Positions 53,232 through 62,334 of a stretch of 64,000 bases of DNA are shown piece after piece. The DNA is taken from the NCBI GenBank assembly GCA_041389885.1, contig JAWKRB010000018.1, positions 62,001 through 126,000 of the forward strand, in the 5' to 3' direction. Within the stretch, counting starts at the first letter, position 1; each line of letters starts with the position of its first letter. Source of the stretch: JAWKRB01 sp041389885. GTDB taxonomy: Bacteria > Myxococcota_A > Polyangia > Polyangiales > Ga0077539. The notes under the pieces are model-generated. The model was not told the origin of the DNA. It saw nothing but the letters and a program-made list of their open reading frames with translations, and made no database searches. A program made the translations under genes and the position numbers.

Positions 53232-53755
53232 GGCGGCTCCCTCGGGGTTTGGGCGGGCGACGCTGCACGATCGAGGCCATCGACGAGGAGCAGCACCAGC
53301 GCCGCGGTGGGCGCGGCTTCGGCGGGGCACTCGAGGGTCCAAGGCGAGGTCGCCTCTTCGCCCTCCGGGTTGCGCAGCACGAGGCGGCCGTCGTCGCGGC
53401 GGGTCACCTGCACGCCGTCGCTCCGCTGCACGCCGGCGGCGGTGAGCCTCACCCGCTGCGACGCGCCGGGCACGGCCAGCTCGCCGCCCTCGCCGAGGGT
53501 GGCGAGCGCGGGGCCCTCGGGGGCCACGATCGAGCGGGCCGAGACGCGGAGGAGCGCGACGCCCTCGCGGGTGACGCGCCCGTCGGCGGCGAAGACCACC
53601 GGCGAGGCCGCGCCGTCGCGCGTCGCCCGGCCCACGGGCACGACGAAGCGGGCCACCGCGGGGGCGAGCCTCGGCGGGAGGGTGTAGGTCGTGGGGCGCG
53701 AGGCGGGGCAGCCGCTGAGGGTGAGCAGCAGCGCGGCGGCGAGGCGAGGGCTCAC
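53228..53755 (-). CDS. Small lipoprotein, unknown
   Basis: 175 aa from GTG 53755, again overlapping the stop of the preceding gene (scoB) by four bases. Lipoprotein signal LAAALLLTLSGCPAS. The mature part is beta-rich (YTLPPRLAPAVARFVVPVGRA, PVVFAADGRVTREGVALLRV). Segments such as GPALATLGEGGELAV suggest repeated short strands. Family not recognised. It sits between scoB and the PKD lipoprotein in a tightly overlapping cluster. Confidence 0.65.
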   Translation of the reverse strand: MSPRLAAALLLTLSGCPASRPTTYTLPPRLAPAVARFVVPVGRATRDGAASPVVFAADGRVTREGVALLRVSARSIVAPEGPALATLGEGGELAVPGASQRVRLTAAGVQRSDGVQVTRRDDGRLVLRNPEGEEATSPWTLECPAEAAPTAALVLLLVDGLDRAASPAQTPREPP

Positions 53756-54408
53756 CCGAGCTCGATCTCGCAGAGGTCCGACGCGACGCGCAGGGGCGCC
53801 GCGGTCTTCTCCTGCACCTCGCGCGCGCTCACGCCCCTGGCGACCTCGCGGAGCACGAGTCCCTCGGGGGTCACGTCGATCACGGCCAGGTCGGTGATCA
53901 CCCGGTGCACCACGCCGCGGCCGGTGAGCGGGAGGTCGCAGGCGCGCACGATCTTGGCGGAGCCGTCGCGGGCGTTGTGCTCCATCATCACCACGACGCG
54001 GCGGGCGCCGTGCACGAGGTCCATGGCGCCGCCCATGCCCTTGACCATCTTGCCGGGGATCATCCAGTTCGCGAGGTCGCCCTTCTCGCTCACCTGCATC
54101 GCGCCGAGGATCGCGAGGTCGATGTGCCCCCCGCGGATCATCGAGAAGCTCTGCGCGCTGTCGAAGTAGCTCGCGCCGGGCCGCACGGTGATGGTCTCCT
54201 TGCCGGCGTTGATCAGGTCGGCGTCCTCGGCGCCGGCGACCGGGTACGGGCCCACGCCCAGCACGCCGTTCTCGCTCTGCAGCACGACCTCGACGCCGGG
54301 GGCGACGAAGTTCGGGACGAGGGTGGGCATCCCGATCCCCAGGTTCACGTAGAAGCCGTCGCGGAGCTCCCTCGCGGCGCGGCGTGCGATCTCGTCTCGG
54401 GTCAGCAT
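53752..54408 (-). CDS. scoB: 3-oxoacid (succinyl-CoA:acetoacetate) CoA-transferase, subunit B
   Basis: 218 aa from ATG 54408. The catalytic Glu46 lies in VVLQSENGVLG, the family's SENG motif. Others are VNLGIGMPTLVPNF at the N-terminus, GGHIDLAILGAMQVSEKGDLANWMIPGK and GMGGAMDLVHGAR. With subunit A it moves CoA from succinyl-CoA to acetoacetate in ketone and short-chain acid use. It follows scoA by 13 bp. The gene's stop overlaps the start of a lipoprotein gene, an unexpected operon partner. Confidence 0.94.
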   Translation of the reverse strand: MLTRDEIARRAARELRDGFYVNLGIGMPTLVPNFVAPGVEVVLQSENGVLGVGPYPVAGAEDADLINAGKETITVRPGASYFDSAQSFSMIRGGHIDLAILGAMQVSEKGDLANWMIPGKMVKGMGGAMDLVHGARRVVVMMEHNARDGSAKIVRACDLPLTGRGVVHRVITDLAVIDVTPEGLVLREVARGVSAREVQEKTAAPLRVASDLCEIELG

Positions 54409-54421
54409 GTCGGTCTCCCCA

Positions 54422-55168
54422 TCACTTCTGCACGGTGCGGCGCTCGATGCGCTTGACGTAGCCATGGCCCTGAATCACCCGCTGCACGAACACCCCGGGG
54501 AGGTGCACGTGGTCGGGGTCGATCTCGCCGGGCTCCACGATCTCTTCGACCTCGGCGATGGTGATCTTCCCCGCCATGCCGCAGAGGGGGTTGAAGTTTC
54601 GCGAGCTCGCGCGAAAGAGCAGGTTGCCGTGGCGGTCGCCCCGCCAGGCCTTGATGATCGCGAAGTCGCCCGTGATCGCGCGCTCCATGACGTACTCGCG
54701 CCCGTCGAACTCGCGCACCTCGCGGGCCTCGCTGGCCTTCTTCACGGTCCCGTCGGGGTTGTAGACCATGGGCAGCCCGCCGTCGGCGATCTGCGTGCCC
54801 ACCCCGGCGGGGGTGAAGAACGCGGGGATGCCCGAGCCGCCCGCGCGGAGCCGCTCGGCCAGGGTGCCCTGGGGCACGAGCTCGACCTCGAGCTCGCCGG
54901 TGAGAAACTGCCGCTCGAACTCCTTGTTCTCGCCGACGTAGCTCGAGGTCATCTTGCGAATCTGCCGGTTGCCGAGCAGGAGCCCGAGGCCCCAGTCGTC
55001 GACGCCGCAGTTGTTGCTCACGACCCACAGGTCGCGGGTGCCCTTGCGGCGCAGCGCCGCGATGCAGTTCTCGGGAATTCCGCAGAGACCGAATCCTCCG
55101 GCGAGGACCTTCGCGCCGTCGGGGATGTCGGCGCAGGCGGTGTCGGCGTCGGGAAAGACCTTGTCCAT
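54422..55168 (-). CDS. scoA: 3-oxoacid CoA-transferase, subunit A
   Basis: 248 aa from ATG 55168. CoA-transferase family I features: DGAKVLAGGFGLCGIPEN is the glycine-rich CoA site, VVSNNCGVDDWGLGLLL, KMTSSYVGENKEFERQ, VPQGTLAERLRAGGSGIPAFFTPAGVGT, and GDFAIIKAWRGDRHGNLLFR. It forms the alpha half of the heteromeric enzyme with scoB. It heads a four-gene minus-strand cluster, with a 118-bp divergent region before it. Confidence 0.94.
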   Translation of the reverse strand: MDKVFPDADTACADIPDGAKVLAGGFGLCGIPENCIAALRRKGTRDLWVVSNNCGVDDWGLGLLLGNRQIRKMTSSYVGENKEFERQFLTGELEVELVPQGTLAERLRAGGSGIPAFFTPAGVGTQIADGGLPMVYNPDGTVKKASEAREVREFDGREYVMERAITGDFAIIKAWRGDRHGNLLFRASSRNFNPLCGMAGKITIAEVEEIVEPGEIDPDHVHLPGVFVQRVIQGHGYVKRIERRTVQK

Positions 55169-55286
55169 GGAGTCGCTCGTTCCTCCCTGCGACGGCGGGC
55201 GTCGCGGTCGCGCGAGATTCCATCCACGGTACCGCGGCCACTGTCAACGCACAGCGCGCCGCGGGGAGTGCTACGACTTCGAGGCG

Positions 55287-56213
55287 ATGCGCATCGCCCA
55301 CCTGTCTGATCCGCACCTCCTCGACCTCGGCGGGGTGCCTCCCTGGCGGCTGATCTTCAACAAGCGGCTGACGGGCTACGCGAACCTTCGCTTGAAGCGC
55401 GGGCACGCGCACCGGCCCGCCTTCGTCGACGCCATCCTCGACGAGGTGCGGGGCGTGCACCCCGACCACGTCGCGATCACCGGCGACCTCACCAACCTCG
55501 CCCTCGAGCCCGAATTCGAGCGCGCCCTCCGCGCCGTGCGGGCCCTGGGGCGCTCGCCGCACGACGTGTCCGTGGTCCCCGGCAACCACGACGTGTACAC
55601 CGCGGGCGCCCAGCGGGCCTCGCGCTTCATGAAGTACTTCGGGGAGTACGCCAGCTCGGACCCGGGCCTCGACCGCTCGGTGCAGCACCCCTCGGGGCGC
55701 TTTCCCTTTCTGCGCGTGCGCGGGGTCGCGCTCATCGTGGGGCTCTCCTCGGCGGTCTCTCGGCTGCCCCTGGTGGCCTCGGGCTGGGTGGGAGAGGCGC
55801 AGCTCGACGCGCTCGCGTCGGCGCTGCGTGACCCCGCGCTGCGCGACCTGACGCCCGTGGTGCTCGCGCATCACCCGGCGATCAACCCCGAGTCGGCGCT
55901 GCGGCGGGCGATGCGCGGGCTGGTCGACGCCGACGCGCTGCGCGACGCGCTGCTGGGGCGCCCCGACGCGCTCTCGCTGCACGGGCACCTGCACCGTAGC
56001 GGGCGGCGCACGGTCGAGCGGGAGGGCGCGTCGCTGCACGTGCTCGGCGCCACCAGCGCGTCGCTCGAGCACGAGGACGGCGACCGCGCCGCGGCCTACA
56101 ACGTCTACGACCTCGACGAGCGCGGGCGTCTGCGCTCGGCCTCGGCGCGGGTGTGGGACCCGTCCCGAAAGGACTTCTACGACGCCCCCCTCGGCGCGTT
56201 GCAGGACCGCTGA
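55287..56213 (+). CDS. Calcineurin-like metallophosphoesterase
   Basis: 308 aa from ATG 55287; the frame is open upstream, but MRIAHLSDPHLLDL is the usual first strand. Metal-site motifs are in order: SDPH, GDLTN, GNHDVY, AHHPA and HGHLHRSG. It is a class III-like cytosolic phosphodiesterase or phosphatase. Without the PAS or cyclic-nucleotide-specific marks the substrate stays open (cAMP-type and lipid substrates are known in the family). It is divergent from scoA. Confidence 0.9.
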   Translation: MRIAHLSDPHLLDLGGVPPWRLIFNKRLTGYANLRLKRGHAHRPAFVDAILDEVRGVHPDHVAITGDLTNLALEPEFERALRAVRALGRSPHDVSVVPGNHDVYTAGAQRASRFMKYFGEYASSDPGLDRSVQHPSGRFPFLRVRGVALIVGLSSAVSRLPLVASGWVGEAQLDALASALRDPALRDLTPVVLAHHPAINPESALRRAMRGLVDADALRDALLGRPDALSLHGHLHRSGRRTVEREGASLHVLGATSASLEHEDGDRAAAYNVYDLDERGRLRSASARVWDPSRKDFYDAPLGALQDR

Positions 56214-56253
56214 CGCTTGACGCACGCGGGGCGATGACGTGGAGTGAGGCGAA

Positions 56254-58155
56254 GTGTCGACGCTGAGCGCGCCGTCGCAGGAGCTTGAAGGCCCCATTCA
56301 GTTCGGTCGCTACACCGTGCTCGCGAGGCTCGGAAGCGGCGGAATGGCTGAGGTCCTCCTCGCCATGTTCCGAGGCGACCACGGCTTTCAGAAGCTGGTG
56401 GTGTTGAAGCGCATGCACGCCCAGCTCGCGTCAGACGAGCACTTCGTGCGGATGTTCCTCGACGAGGCCCGGCTGGCGGCGCGGCTGAACCACCCGAACG
56501 TCGTGGGGACCAGCGAGGTGGGCGAGGTCGAGGGCGTGTACTTCCTCGCGATGGAGTACCTCGAAGGGCTCTCCTTCGACCGCGTGGCGCGGCATTTCTT
56601 CTCGGATCACCAGTCGATCCCGCTGGGCTTCCTGCTCCGGGTGATGTGCGACATCCTCGAGGGGCTCCACCACGCCCACGAGCTCCGCGACTACGACGGC
56701 ACCCCCCTGCTGGTGGTGCACCGCGACGTGACCCCGTCGAACATCTTCGTGACCGTCGACGGCGTCGCGAAGGTGCTCGACTTCGGCATCGCCAAGGCCG
56801 CGATGCAAGACGAGGCCACGCGCACCGGCACCCTCAAGGGCAAGCTGTCGTACATGGCCCCGGAGCAGTTCTACCCCGAGCCCATCGACCGCCGCGCCGA
56901 CCTCTGGGCGCTGGGGGTGGTGCTCTGGGAGATGTGCACCGGGCGCAGGCTCTTCAAGGGCGCCAACGACGCGGCCACCTACCGCAACATCGTCTCGGCC
57001 GAGGTCCCGCCGCTGTCGCGGTACCGGGAGGACGCGCCCGCCTCCCTCGACGCCGTGATCGCCGGCGCGCTCGAGCGAGACCGCGAGCGGCGCTACCCCG
57101 ACGCCGACGCCATGCGCCGGGCGCTCCACGCCGTGCTGCGCGACGAGTTCGACGCGCCGTCCCGGGCCGACGTCGCCGCGGTCATGAAGGAGAACTTCGG
57201 CGCCATCGTCGAAGAGAACCGCGTGGCCGTGCGGCGCTTCGTCGTGGGCGAAGACCTCGCGGCGCACGCGCCCATGCACCTCTCGACGCAGGGCACCTTT
57301 CGACCCGGCGCGGCGATGACCCTGGCGCCGTCGCTCTCGATCCACGACGTCGGCGCGTTCACCGCCGAGCCCAGCGCCTCGGCCGAGATCAAGACCCTCC
57401 GCGACGCGCCCATCGCCATCGGCGGCGGCGACGCCGTGCAGGACTGGGACGCCGCCACCGACTCCGACCTCGTCGACGACAACGACACCGTGCAGACCTC
57501 GCGCGACGAGCTCGTGGCGATGGGCTTCGCGATGCAGGTCCCCGTCGCCCTCGCGCCCGCGCCGCGGGTCTCGATGCCCTCCTTCGTCGAGGGCGCCGCG
57601 CCGATGCCCCCGCCCCAGCCGACGCCGTACGAGCCCGCGCCGCCGGCCCCCGCCTTCGAGGCGCCGCGCGTCGAGCCGCAGTATCTGCCTGCGCCGCAAG
57701 GGCCTGGCTTCGACTCGCTGCCGCCGCAGATCGTCGAGGCGCAGCGGGCCGAGCGCGCCCGCGTCGCCCGGCGCAGGCGGGCCGAGAACGCCGTGGGGTG
57801 GCTCATCCTCGCGGCCCTGATCGGCGGCATCGGGGCCCTGGCGTACAGCCAGCGCGAGTGGATCGAGCGGGCCGTGAGGGAGGCCCAGGGCGAGCGCGAC
57901 CCCTCCCGCTCCGGGGTGTTCATCCTGCGGCTGGTGAGCGACCCCAGCGGCGCGACGGTCTTCGAGAACGGCGTCGAGATCGGCCGAACCCCCCTGGAGC
58001 TCCCGGTGATTCGCATGGACCTCGCGGCGCGCCCGCGCTCGCTGGTGCTGCGGATGCCCGGTCGCATGGAGACCCGAACGGTGGTTCCCAACAGCCTCTC
58101 GCCCCGCACCGAGCTGGTGGTGGCGCTCCCGCTGGCCGCGCGACCCCGGCGCTGA
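56254..58155 (+). CDS. Membrane Ser/Thr protein kinase with C-terminal PEGA domain
   Basis: 633 aa from GTG 56254. Kinase domain about 18-290: GSGGMAEV loop, Lys52 in VVLKRM, HRDVTPSNIF with Asp158, DFGIAK with Asp176, and the APE motif in SYMAPEQF. A long Pro/Ala linker follows, then one membrane helix near 510-532 (VGWLILAALIGGIGALAYS). An extracytoplasmic PEGA domain ends the protein (LVSDPSGATVFENGVEIGRTPLELPV). The catalytic residues are intact, so an active receptor-type kinase is expected. It could supply phosphothreonine for FHA proteins such as that at 14063. Confidence 0.93.
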   Translation: MSTLSAPSQELEGPIQFGRYTVLARLGSGGMAEVLLAMFRGDHGFQKLVVLKRMHAQLASDEHFVRMFLDEARLAARLNHPNVVGTSEVGEVEGVYFLAMEYLEGLSFDRVARHFFSDHQSIPLGFLLRVMCDILEGLHHAHELRDYDGTPLLVVHRDVTPSNIFVTVDGVAKVLDFGIAKAAMQDEATRTGTLKGKLSYMAPEQFYPEPIDRRADLWALGVVLWEMCTGRRLFKGANDAATYRNIVSAEVPPLSRYREDAPASLDAVIAGALERDRERRYPDADAMRRALHAVLRDEFDAPSRADVAAVMKENFGAIVEENRVAVRRFVVGEDLAAHAPMHLSTQGTFRPGAAMTLAPSLSIHDVGAFTAEPSASAEIKTLRDAPIAIGGGDAVQDWDAATDSDLVDDNDTVQTSRDELVAMGFAMQVPVALAPAPRVSMPSFVEGAAPMPPPQPTPYEPAPPAPAFEAPRVEPQYLPAPQGPGFDSLPPQIVEAQRAERARVARRRRAENAVGWLILAALIGGIGALAYSQREWIERAVREAQGERDPSRSGVFILRLVSDPSGATVFENGVEIGRTPLELPVIRMDLAARPRSLVLRMPGRMETRTVVPNSLSPRTELVVALPLAARPRR

Positions 58156-58205
58156 CCGCGGCGTCTCTTGCGCGAGCGGCGGCGCGTGTGCGAGACCCCG
58201 GCGCC

Positions 58206-58601
58206 ATGACCTCTCCCGCCGCGCTCCACCCCGTCTCGACCGACGCCGCGCCGAAGGCGATCGGACCGTACTCCCAGGCCATCGTCGCCAACGGCCTCGT
58301 GTTCTGCTCGGGGCAGATCCCCCTCGACCCGGCGACGATGACCGTCGTCGAGGGCGACATCCGCGCGCAGACCGAGCGGGTCATGGCGAACCTCGAGGCC
58401 GTGCTCGCCGCCGCGGGCTGCGGGATGGACCGCGTCGTGCGCTGCACGATCTTCTTGAAGGACATGGGCGATTTCGCCGCGGTCAACGAGGTCTACGGCG
58501 CGCGCTTCCCCGGCGTCGCGCCCTCTCGCGCGACCGTCGAGGTGTCGCGCCTGCCCCGCGACGTGCGGGTCGAGATCGACGCCGTCGCGGTGCTGCCGTG
58601 A
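58206..58601 (+). CDS. ridA: RidA family enamine/imine deaminase
   Basis: 131 aa, the usual length. Family marks are IGPYSQAIVANGLVFCSGQIPLDP, a DIRAQTERVMANLEAVL helix, and the catalytic Arg108 in PSRATVEVSRLP. It hydrolyses reactive 2-aminoacrylate-type enamines formed by PLP enzymes. Its stop overlaps the start of the next gene (GTGA), so the two are translationally coupled. Confidence 0.94.
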   Translation: MTSPAALHPVSTDAAPKAIGPYSQAIVANGLVFCSGQIPLDPATMTVVEGDIRAQTERVMANLEAVLAAAGCGMDRVVRCTIFLKDMGDFAAVNEVYGARFPGVAPSRATVEVSRLPRDVRVEIDAVAVLP

Positions 58602-59406
58602 GCGACGCGCCGCTGCGCGTCGAGGTGCCCGGCGAGCCGTCGTACATCACCTCGCCGGCCTACGGCGTGGGCTCGTTCTTCGTGCACGTGCGCGTCACCC
58701 GCAGCGGCGCCCTCGACGTCGTGCGGGTGTTCGCGGGCGACCAGGGCATCGAGGACATCGCCCGCGGAGAGACCACGCGAAAGCGCCTCCGCGCCGAGTT
58801 CGAGGCCCTCTCGAAGAAGCTCCACGCCCGGCCCATTCAGATGCCCGCGGACTACGTCGCCGCGCGCATCGCCGAGGTGGTCGCCGAGCACCGCGGCCGC
58901 GGCGCGGCGCTCTCGGAGCGAGACGAGCTGATCCTCGCGTCGATGCCCCCGCTGGCCGCGCCCCCCTCGCACCCCACGCGGGCGTGGCCCGCGCTCGAAG
59001 ACGCCGCCGCGCTGGTCGAAGACTCGCTGCGGCTCCACGCCGAGGCCGAGCTCTCGCGCTGGCTCCCCTCGGGCCGCGCCGTCGCCCGCGTCGCCGAGGA
59101 GCTCGGCGAGCGCCCCGCCGAGGGAGAGACCGTCGACGACCGCGACGAGGAGACCCGCGAGCGCTTCGCCGCCGCCGTCGACGCGTTCTACGACGACGCC
59201 GAGCGACGACGCCTCGCCCTCGCCCTCCGCGACGTCGCGGTGGTGCTCGGCGCGACGAAGCGGGTGACCCTGGCGAAGACGGCGATCGCCGTCGCCGACG
59301 CCCTCGAAGACCCGAGCGAGGCGCGGCGGAGGCCGCGCGACATCCCTTCGTGTTCGGGCTGTTCTACAAGTACCTCCTCGCGCACCGGCAGGCGGCGAAG
59401 TCGTAG
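58598..59406 (+). pseudogene. Hypothetical protein, frameshifted near its 3' end
   Basis: From GTG 58598 (4-bp overlap with ridA) the frame is good until about 59327 (ADALEDPSEAR). It then runs on into a Ser/Arg-rich non-protein tail to 59569 that overlaps the opposing gene. One missing base near 59327-59335 would give a natural ending, EAARHPFVFGLFYKYLLAHR, with a stop at 59406, six bases from the convergent neighbour. The restored protein is about 269 aa, with an N-terminal beta region (YGVGSFFVHVRVTRSG) and helices. No family is recognised. Sequencing error and true frameshift are both possible. Confidence 0.6.
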
Positions 59407-59412
59407 CCGCGG

Positions 59413-59910
59413 TCAGGTCGCGAGCCAGATGCGGGCGGCGTGGAGCTCGTCTTCGGGACCCTCGGCGTTGCGTGCGCGGGCCAGCGCGTCGGCGCTGGCG
59501 CGGTCGGTGAGCAGCCCGAACTCGTTGCGGCGCAGGGGTTCTCTCGCGTCGCGCAGGGCGGAGCAGTAGGGCTCGATGAGCTCGATCACGTCCCACCCCG
59601 CGAGGGTGAGCCCCTCGGCGGGGGCCTCGCTCGCGAGGGGCAGCGCGCCGGGCGCGGCCGGCTGCGGGACCTCGAAGACCGCGAGCTCGACGTCGTCGAC
59701 GCCCGCCGCCCTCGCGCGGGCCAGGATCGAGAGCGCGAGGTCGAGGTCCTCGAGCACGCCGTCGCCGTCGACGACGGCCTCGCGGTACTCGCGCACGAGG
59801 CCGCGCATCGCGGCGTCATGGTGGCGAGGGTGCGCGTCGAGGGTCGGGCGCCACGCGCCGCGGTACCCGCTCGCCACGCGGAGGAGGATCAGCGCGCCGC
59901 GGTCGATCAT
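59413..59910 (-). CDS. Hypothetical protein coupled to purA
   Basis: 165 aa from ATG 59910, overlapping the purA stop by four bases (ATGA); the open frame extends upstream but only into purA. Acidic, mostly helical protein: LVREYREAVVDGDGVLEDLDLALSILARARAAG, then WDVIELIEPYCSALRDAREPLRRNEFGLL. No signal peptide and no recognised motif. Translational coupling suggests that it is made in proportion to adenylosuccinate synthase; nothing else points to a role. Confidence 0.6.
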   Translation of the reverse strand: MIDRGALILLRVASGYRGAWRPTLDAHPRHHDAAMRGLVREYREAVVDGDGVLEDLDLALSILARARAAGVDDVELAVFEVPQPAAPGALPLASEAPAEGLTLAGWDVIELIEPYCSALRDAREPLRRNEFGLLTDRASADALARARNAEGPEDELHAARIWLAT

Positions 59911-61184
59911 CGCGCGAAGATCTCCTGGCGCACGATGGTGGCGTCGCGGTCGGCGCCCACGGAGACCATCGCCACGGGCACCTTCACCCGCGCCTCGATC
60001 GCGTCGATGTACCTCCGCACCGGGTCGGGCAGCTCGCCCTCGGTGCGCGCCTTCGAGACCTCCGTCGACCACGGATCAAAGCGCGCGAACACCGGCTCGG
60101 CCCGGTCGAGGTCGTCGATCGGGAGCTCGTCGGTGACCGCGCCGTCGACCTTGTACCCGACGCACAGCGGCACCTCGGCGAGCCCGCCGAGCACGTCGAC
60201 CTTGGTCACGACCAGCGAGGTCAGCCCGTTGACCCGCGCCGCGAAGCGCAGCGCGGGGAGGTCGAGCCAGCCGCAGCGCCGCGGTCGGCCGGTGGTCGCG
60301 CCGAACTCCTCGCCGACCTCGCGCAGGCGCTCCCCCTCGGGGCCGTGAAGCTCTGTGGGAAAGGCCCCGTGGCCGACGCGGGTGCTGTACGCCTTGGTGA
60401 TGCCCACGACGCCGTCGATGCGCGTAGGGCCCAGGCCCACGCCGGTGCAGGCGCCGCCAGCGATGGTGTTCGAGCTGGTCACGAAGGGATAGGTCCCGTG
60501 GTCGAGGTCGAGCAGGGTGCCCTGGGCGCCCTCGAGCACGACCTTCTGCCCGGCGTCGAGGGCATCGTTGACGAGGCGAGAGACGTCGCCCAGCAGCGGT
60601 CGCAGCTCGTGCACGAGGGGCTCGGCCCAGGCCAGGGCGTCGTCGAGGGTCGGAGGCTCTGCCCCCACGTGCCGCGCCCGGTCGGCCCACACCTCGACGA
60701 GGCCCTCGACGGCGTGGCGTCCCCGCGTGGGATGGCACAGGTCGCCGAGGCGCACGCCCACCCTCGCGGCCTTGTCGCTGTAGGTCGGGCCGATGCCGCG
60801 GCCGGTGGTCCCGATGGCGCGGGGGCCGGCGTTCGACGCGCGGTCGATGGCCGTCTGAAAGGGGAAGGTCACGTGCGCCGAGGGGCTCAGCGTGAGGCGA
60901 CCTCGCACCTCCATCGACCGCGCCTCGATCTCGCGAATCTCCTTCACCAGCAGGTCCAGCGCGAGGACCATCCCCGACCCCAGCGCGCACCGCACCCGCG
61001 GGTACATCACGCCCGAGGGGAGCAGGTGGGTCACGACCCGCACGTCGCCCACCCGCAGCGTGTGCCCGGCGTTGGCCCCGCCGGCGTAGCGCACGACGAG
61101 GTCGGCCTGACCCGCGATGAGGTCGACGATCTTCCCTTTGCCCTCGTCGCCCCACTGGGCGCCGACCACGATCACAGCGCTCAT
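59907..61184 (-). CDS. purA: Adenylosuccinate synthetase
   Basis: 425 aa from ATG 61184 (MSAVIVVGAQWGDEGKGK); a longer frame exists upstream but adds a non-homologous tail. It uses GTP and aspartate to convert IMP to adenylosuccinate, the first committed step to AMP. Catalytic Asp13 and His41 (GGANAGHT) are in place. Also seen are TTGRGIGPTYSDK, EGAQGTLLDLDHGTYPFVTSSNT and VTKVDVLGG with the guanine-binding KxD. Divergent from the glycosyltransferase cluster. Confidence 0.97.
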   Translation of the reverse strand: MSAVIVVGAQWGDEGKGKIVDLIAGQADLVVRYAGGANAGHTLRVGDVRVVTHLLPSGVMYPRVRCALGSGMVLALDLLVKEIREIEARSMEVRGRLTLSPSAHVTFPFQTAIDRASNAGPRAIGTTGRGIGPTYSDKAARVGVRLGDLCHPTRGRHAVEGLVEVWADRARHVGAEPPTLDDALAWAEPLVHELRPLLGDVSRLVNDALDAGQKVVLEGAQGTLLDLDHGTYPFVTSSNTIAGGACTGVGLGPTRIDGVVGITKAYSTRVGHGAFPTELHGPEGERLREVGEEFGATTGRPRRCGWLDLPALRFAARVNGLTSLVVTKVDVLGGLAEVPLCVGYKVDGAVTDELPIDDLDRAEPVFARFDPWSTEVSKARTEGELPDPVRRYIDAIEARVKVPVAMVSVGADRDATIVRQEIFAR

Positions 61185-61299
61185 TCGAGTGCCTCCTACG
61201 ACGGGCGCGATCCTACCCCGGCGCGCGGGCGCCCCGGCGTGCGTTTCGTCGGCGTCGGGTGTATCGGTCGGCGCCCCCGTGTCGTCGCGACGTCGAAGC

Positions 61300-62334
61300 A
61301 TGCTCCTCTGGCCCGCGCCCGAAGAGGCCAACCCCTACGTGCGCAAGCTCGCCGACGCGCTCGCGCAGCGCGGCGTCGTGGTCACCTCGGGTCGCCGCCT
61401 CGCGTCGCTCTGCGCGCGGCCGGGCGGCGCGAGCTGGCTCCACGTGCACTGGCCCGAGTGGATGCTCCATGACCCCGCCCGCTGGCGCTACCGCGCGAGG
61501 GACCTGTGGCTCCGCTCGCTCCTCGACCACGCGCGGCGCCAGGGCCTGCGCGTCGCGTGGACCGCGCACAACCTCCTGGGCCACGACGACCCGCACCCCG
61601 ACCTCGGCGAGGCCGCGAGGAGGGCGCTCCTCGCGCGCTGCGACCTCGTGCTCGGGCACTTCGCCGAGGCCGAGGGCGACCTGCGCGCGCGCGGGTTTCA
61701 GGGGCGCTTCGTCTGCGCCGCGCACCCGCCCTTCGCCGACGAGCACCCCGCGCCCTTCGCCGACGAGGCCGCCAGGGCGCGGGCCCGCGAGCAGCTCGGC
61801 GTCGCCCCCGACGCGCTGCTGCTGGTGAGCCCCGGCGCGATGGCGCCCTACAAGAACCTCCCGGCCCTCGCCGAGGCGCTGCGCGCGACGCCCGAGGCGC
61901 GGGTGCGGTGGGTCGTCGCGGGCCGGGCGCAGGGCGAGACCCTGGGGCGCATGCGCGAGGACGCGCGGGTCGACCAGCTGCTGCGCCTCGAGCTCGGCTT
62001 TCAGCCCCGCGCGCGCCTCGCGGGGCTCATCGCCGCGAGCGACGCGATCCTGCTGGGGCACAAGGAGTTCTACACCAGCGGCGCCGCCGTGCTCGGCGCG
62101 ACGCTGGGGGCGCCGGTGATCGCGCCCGCGAGGAACCACCTCGCGTCCTGGCGGCGAGAGCCCTTCTTCGTGCCCCTCGACCTCGCCTCGCCGGAGGCGA
62201 TGCCGCGGGCCCTCGATCGGGTGCGCGAGATGGGGCCCGGCGCGCGAGCCCGCGCCCGCGCCTTCGCGCGCGAGGCCGACTGGGCGCGCATGGCCGCGAC
62301 CCTCGACCGCGCGATGTTCGAGGGGGTGGCGTGA
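61300..62334 (+). CDS. GT-B glycosyltransferase
   Basis: 344 aa from ATG 61300 (MLLWPAPEEANPYVRKLADAL); GTG codons upstream could add up to ~15 residues. N-terminal acceptor domain with LHVHWPEWML and WTAHNLLGHDDPHPD. The C-terminal nucleotide-sugar domain has LLLVSPGAMAPYKNLPALAEAL and VRWVVAGRAQGETLG, then ASDAILLGHKEFYTSGAAVLGATLGAPVIA, which matches the E-x7-E-like donor site region of GT4-type enzymes. It is a cytosolic or membrane-peripheral enzyme of surface polysaccharide synthesis. Its stop overlaps the next start. Confidence 0.82.
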   Translation: MLLWPAPEEANPYVRKLADALAQRGVVVTSGRRLASLCARPGGASWLHVHWPEWMLHDPARWRYRARDLWLRSLLDHARRQGLRVAWTAHNLLGHDDPHPDLGEAARRALLARCDLVLGHFAEAEGDLRARGFQGRFVCAAHPPFADEHPAPFADEAARARAREQLGVAPDALLLVSPGAMAPYKNLPALAEALRATPEARVRWVVAGRAQGETLGRMREDARVDQLLRLELGFQPRARLAGLIAASDAILLGHKEFYTSGAAVLGATLGAPVIAPARNHLASWRREPFFVPLDLASPEAMPRALDRVREMGPGARARARAFAREADWARMAATLDRAMFEGVA

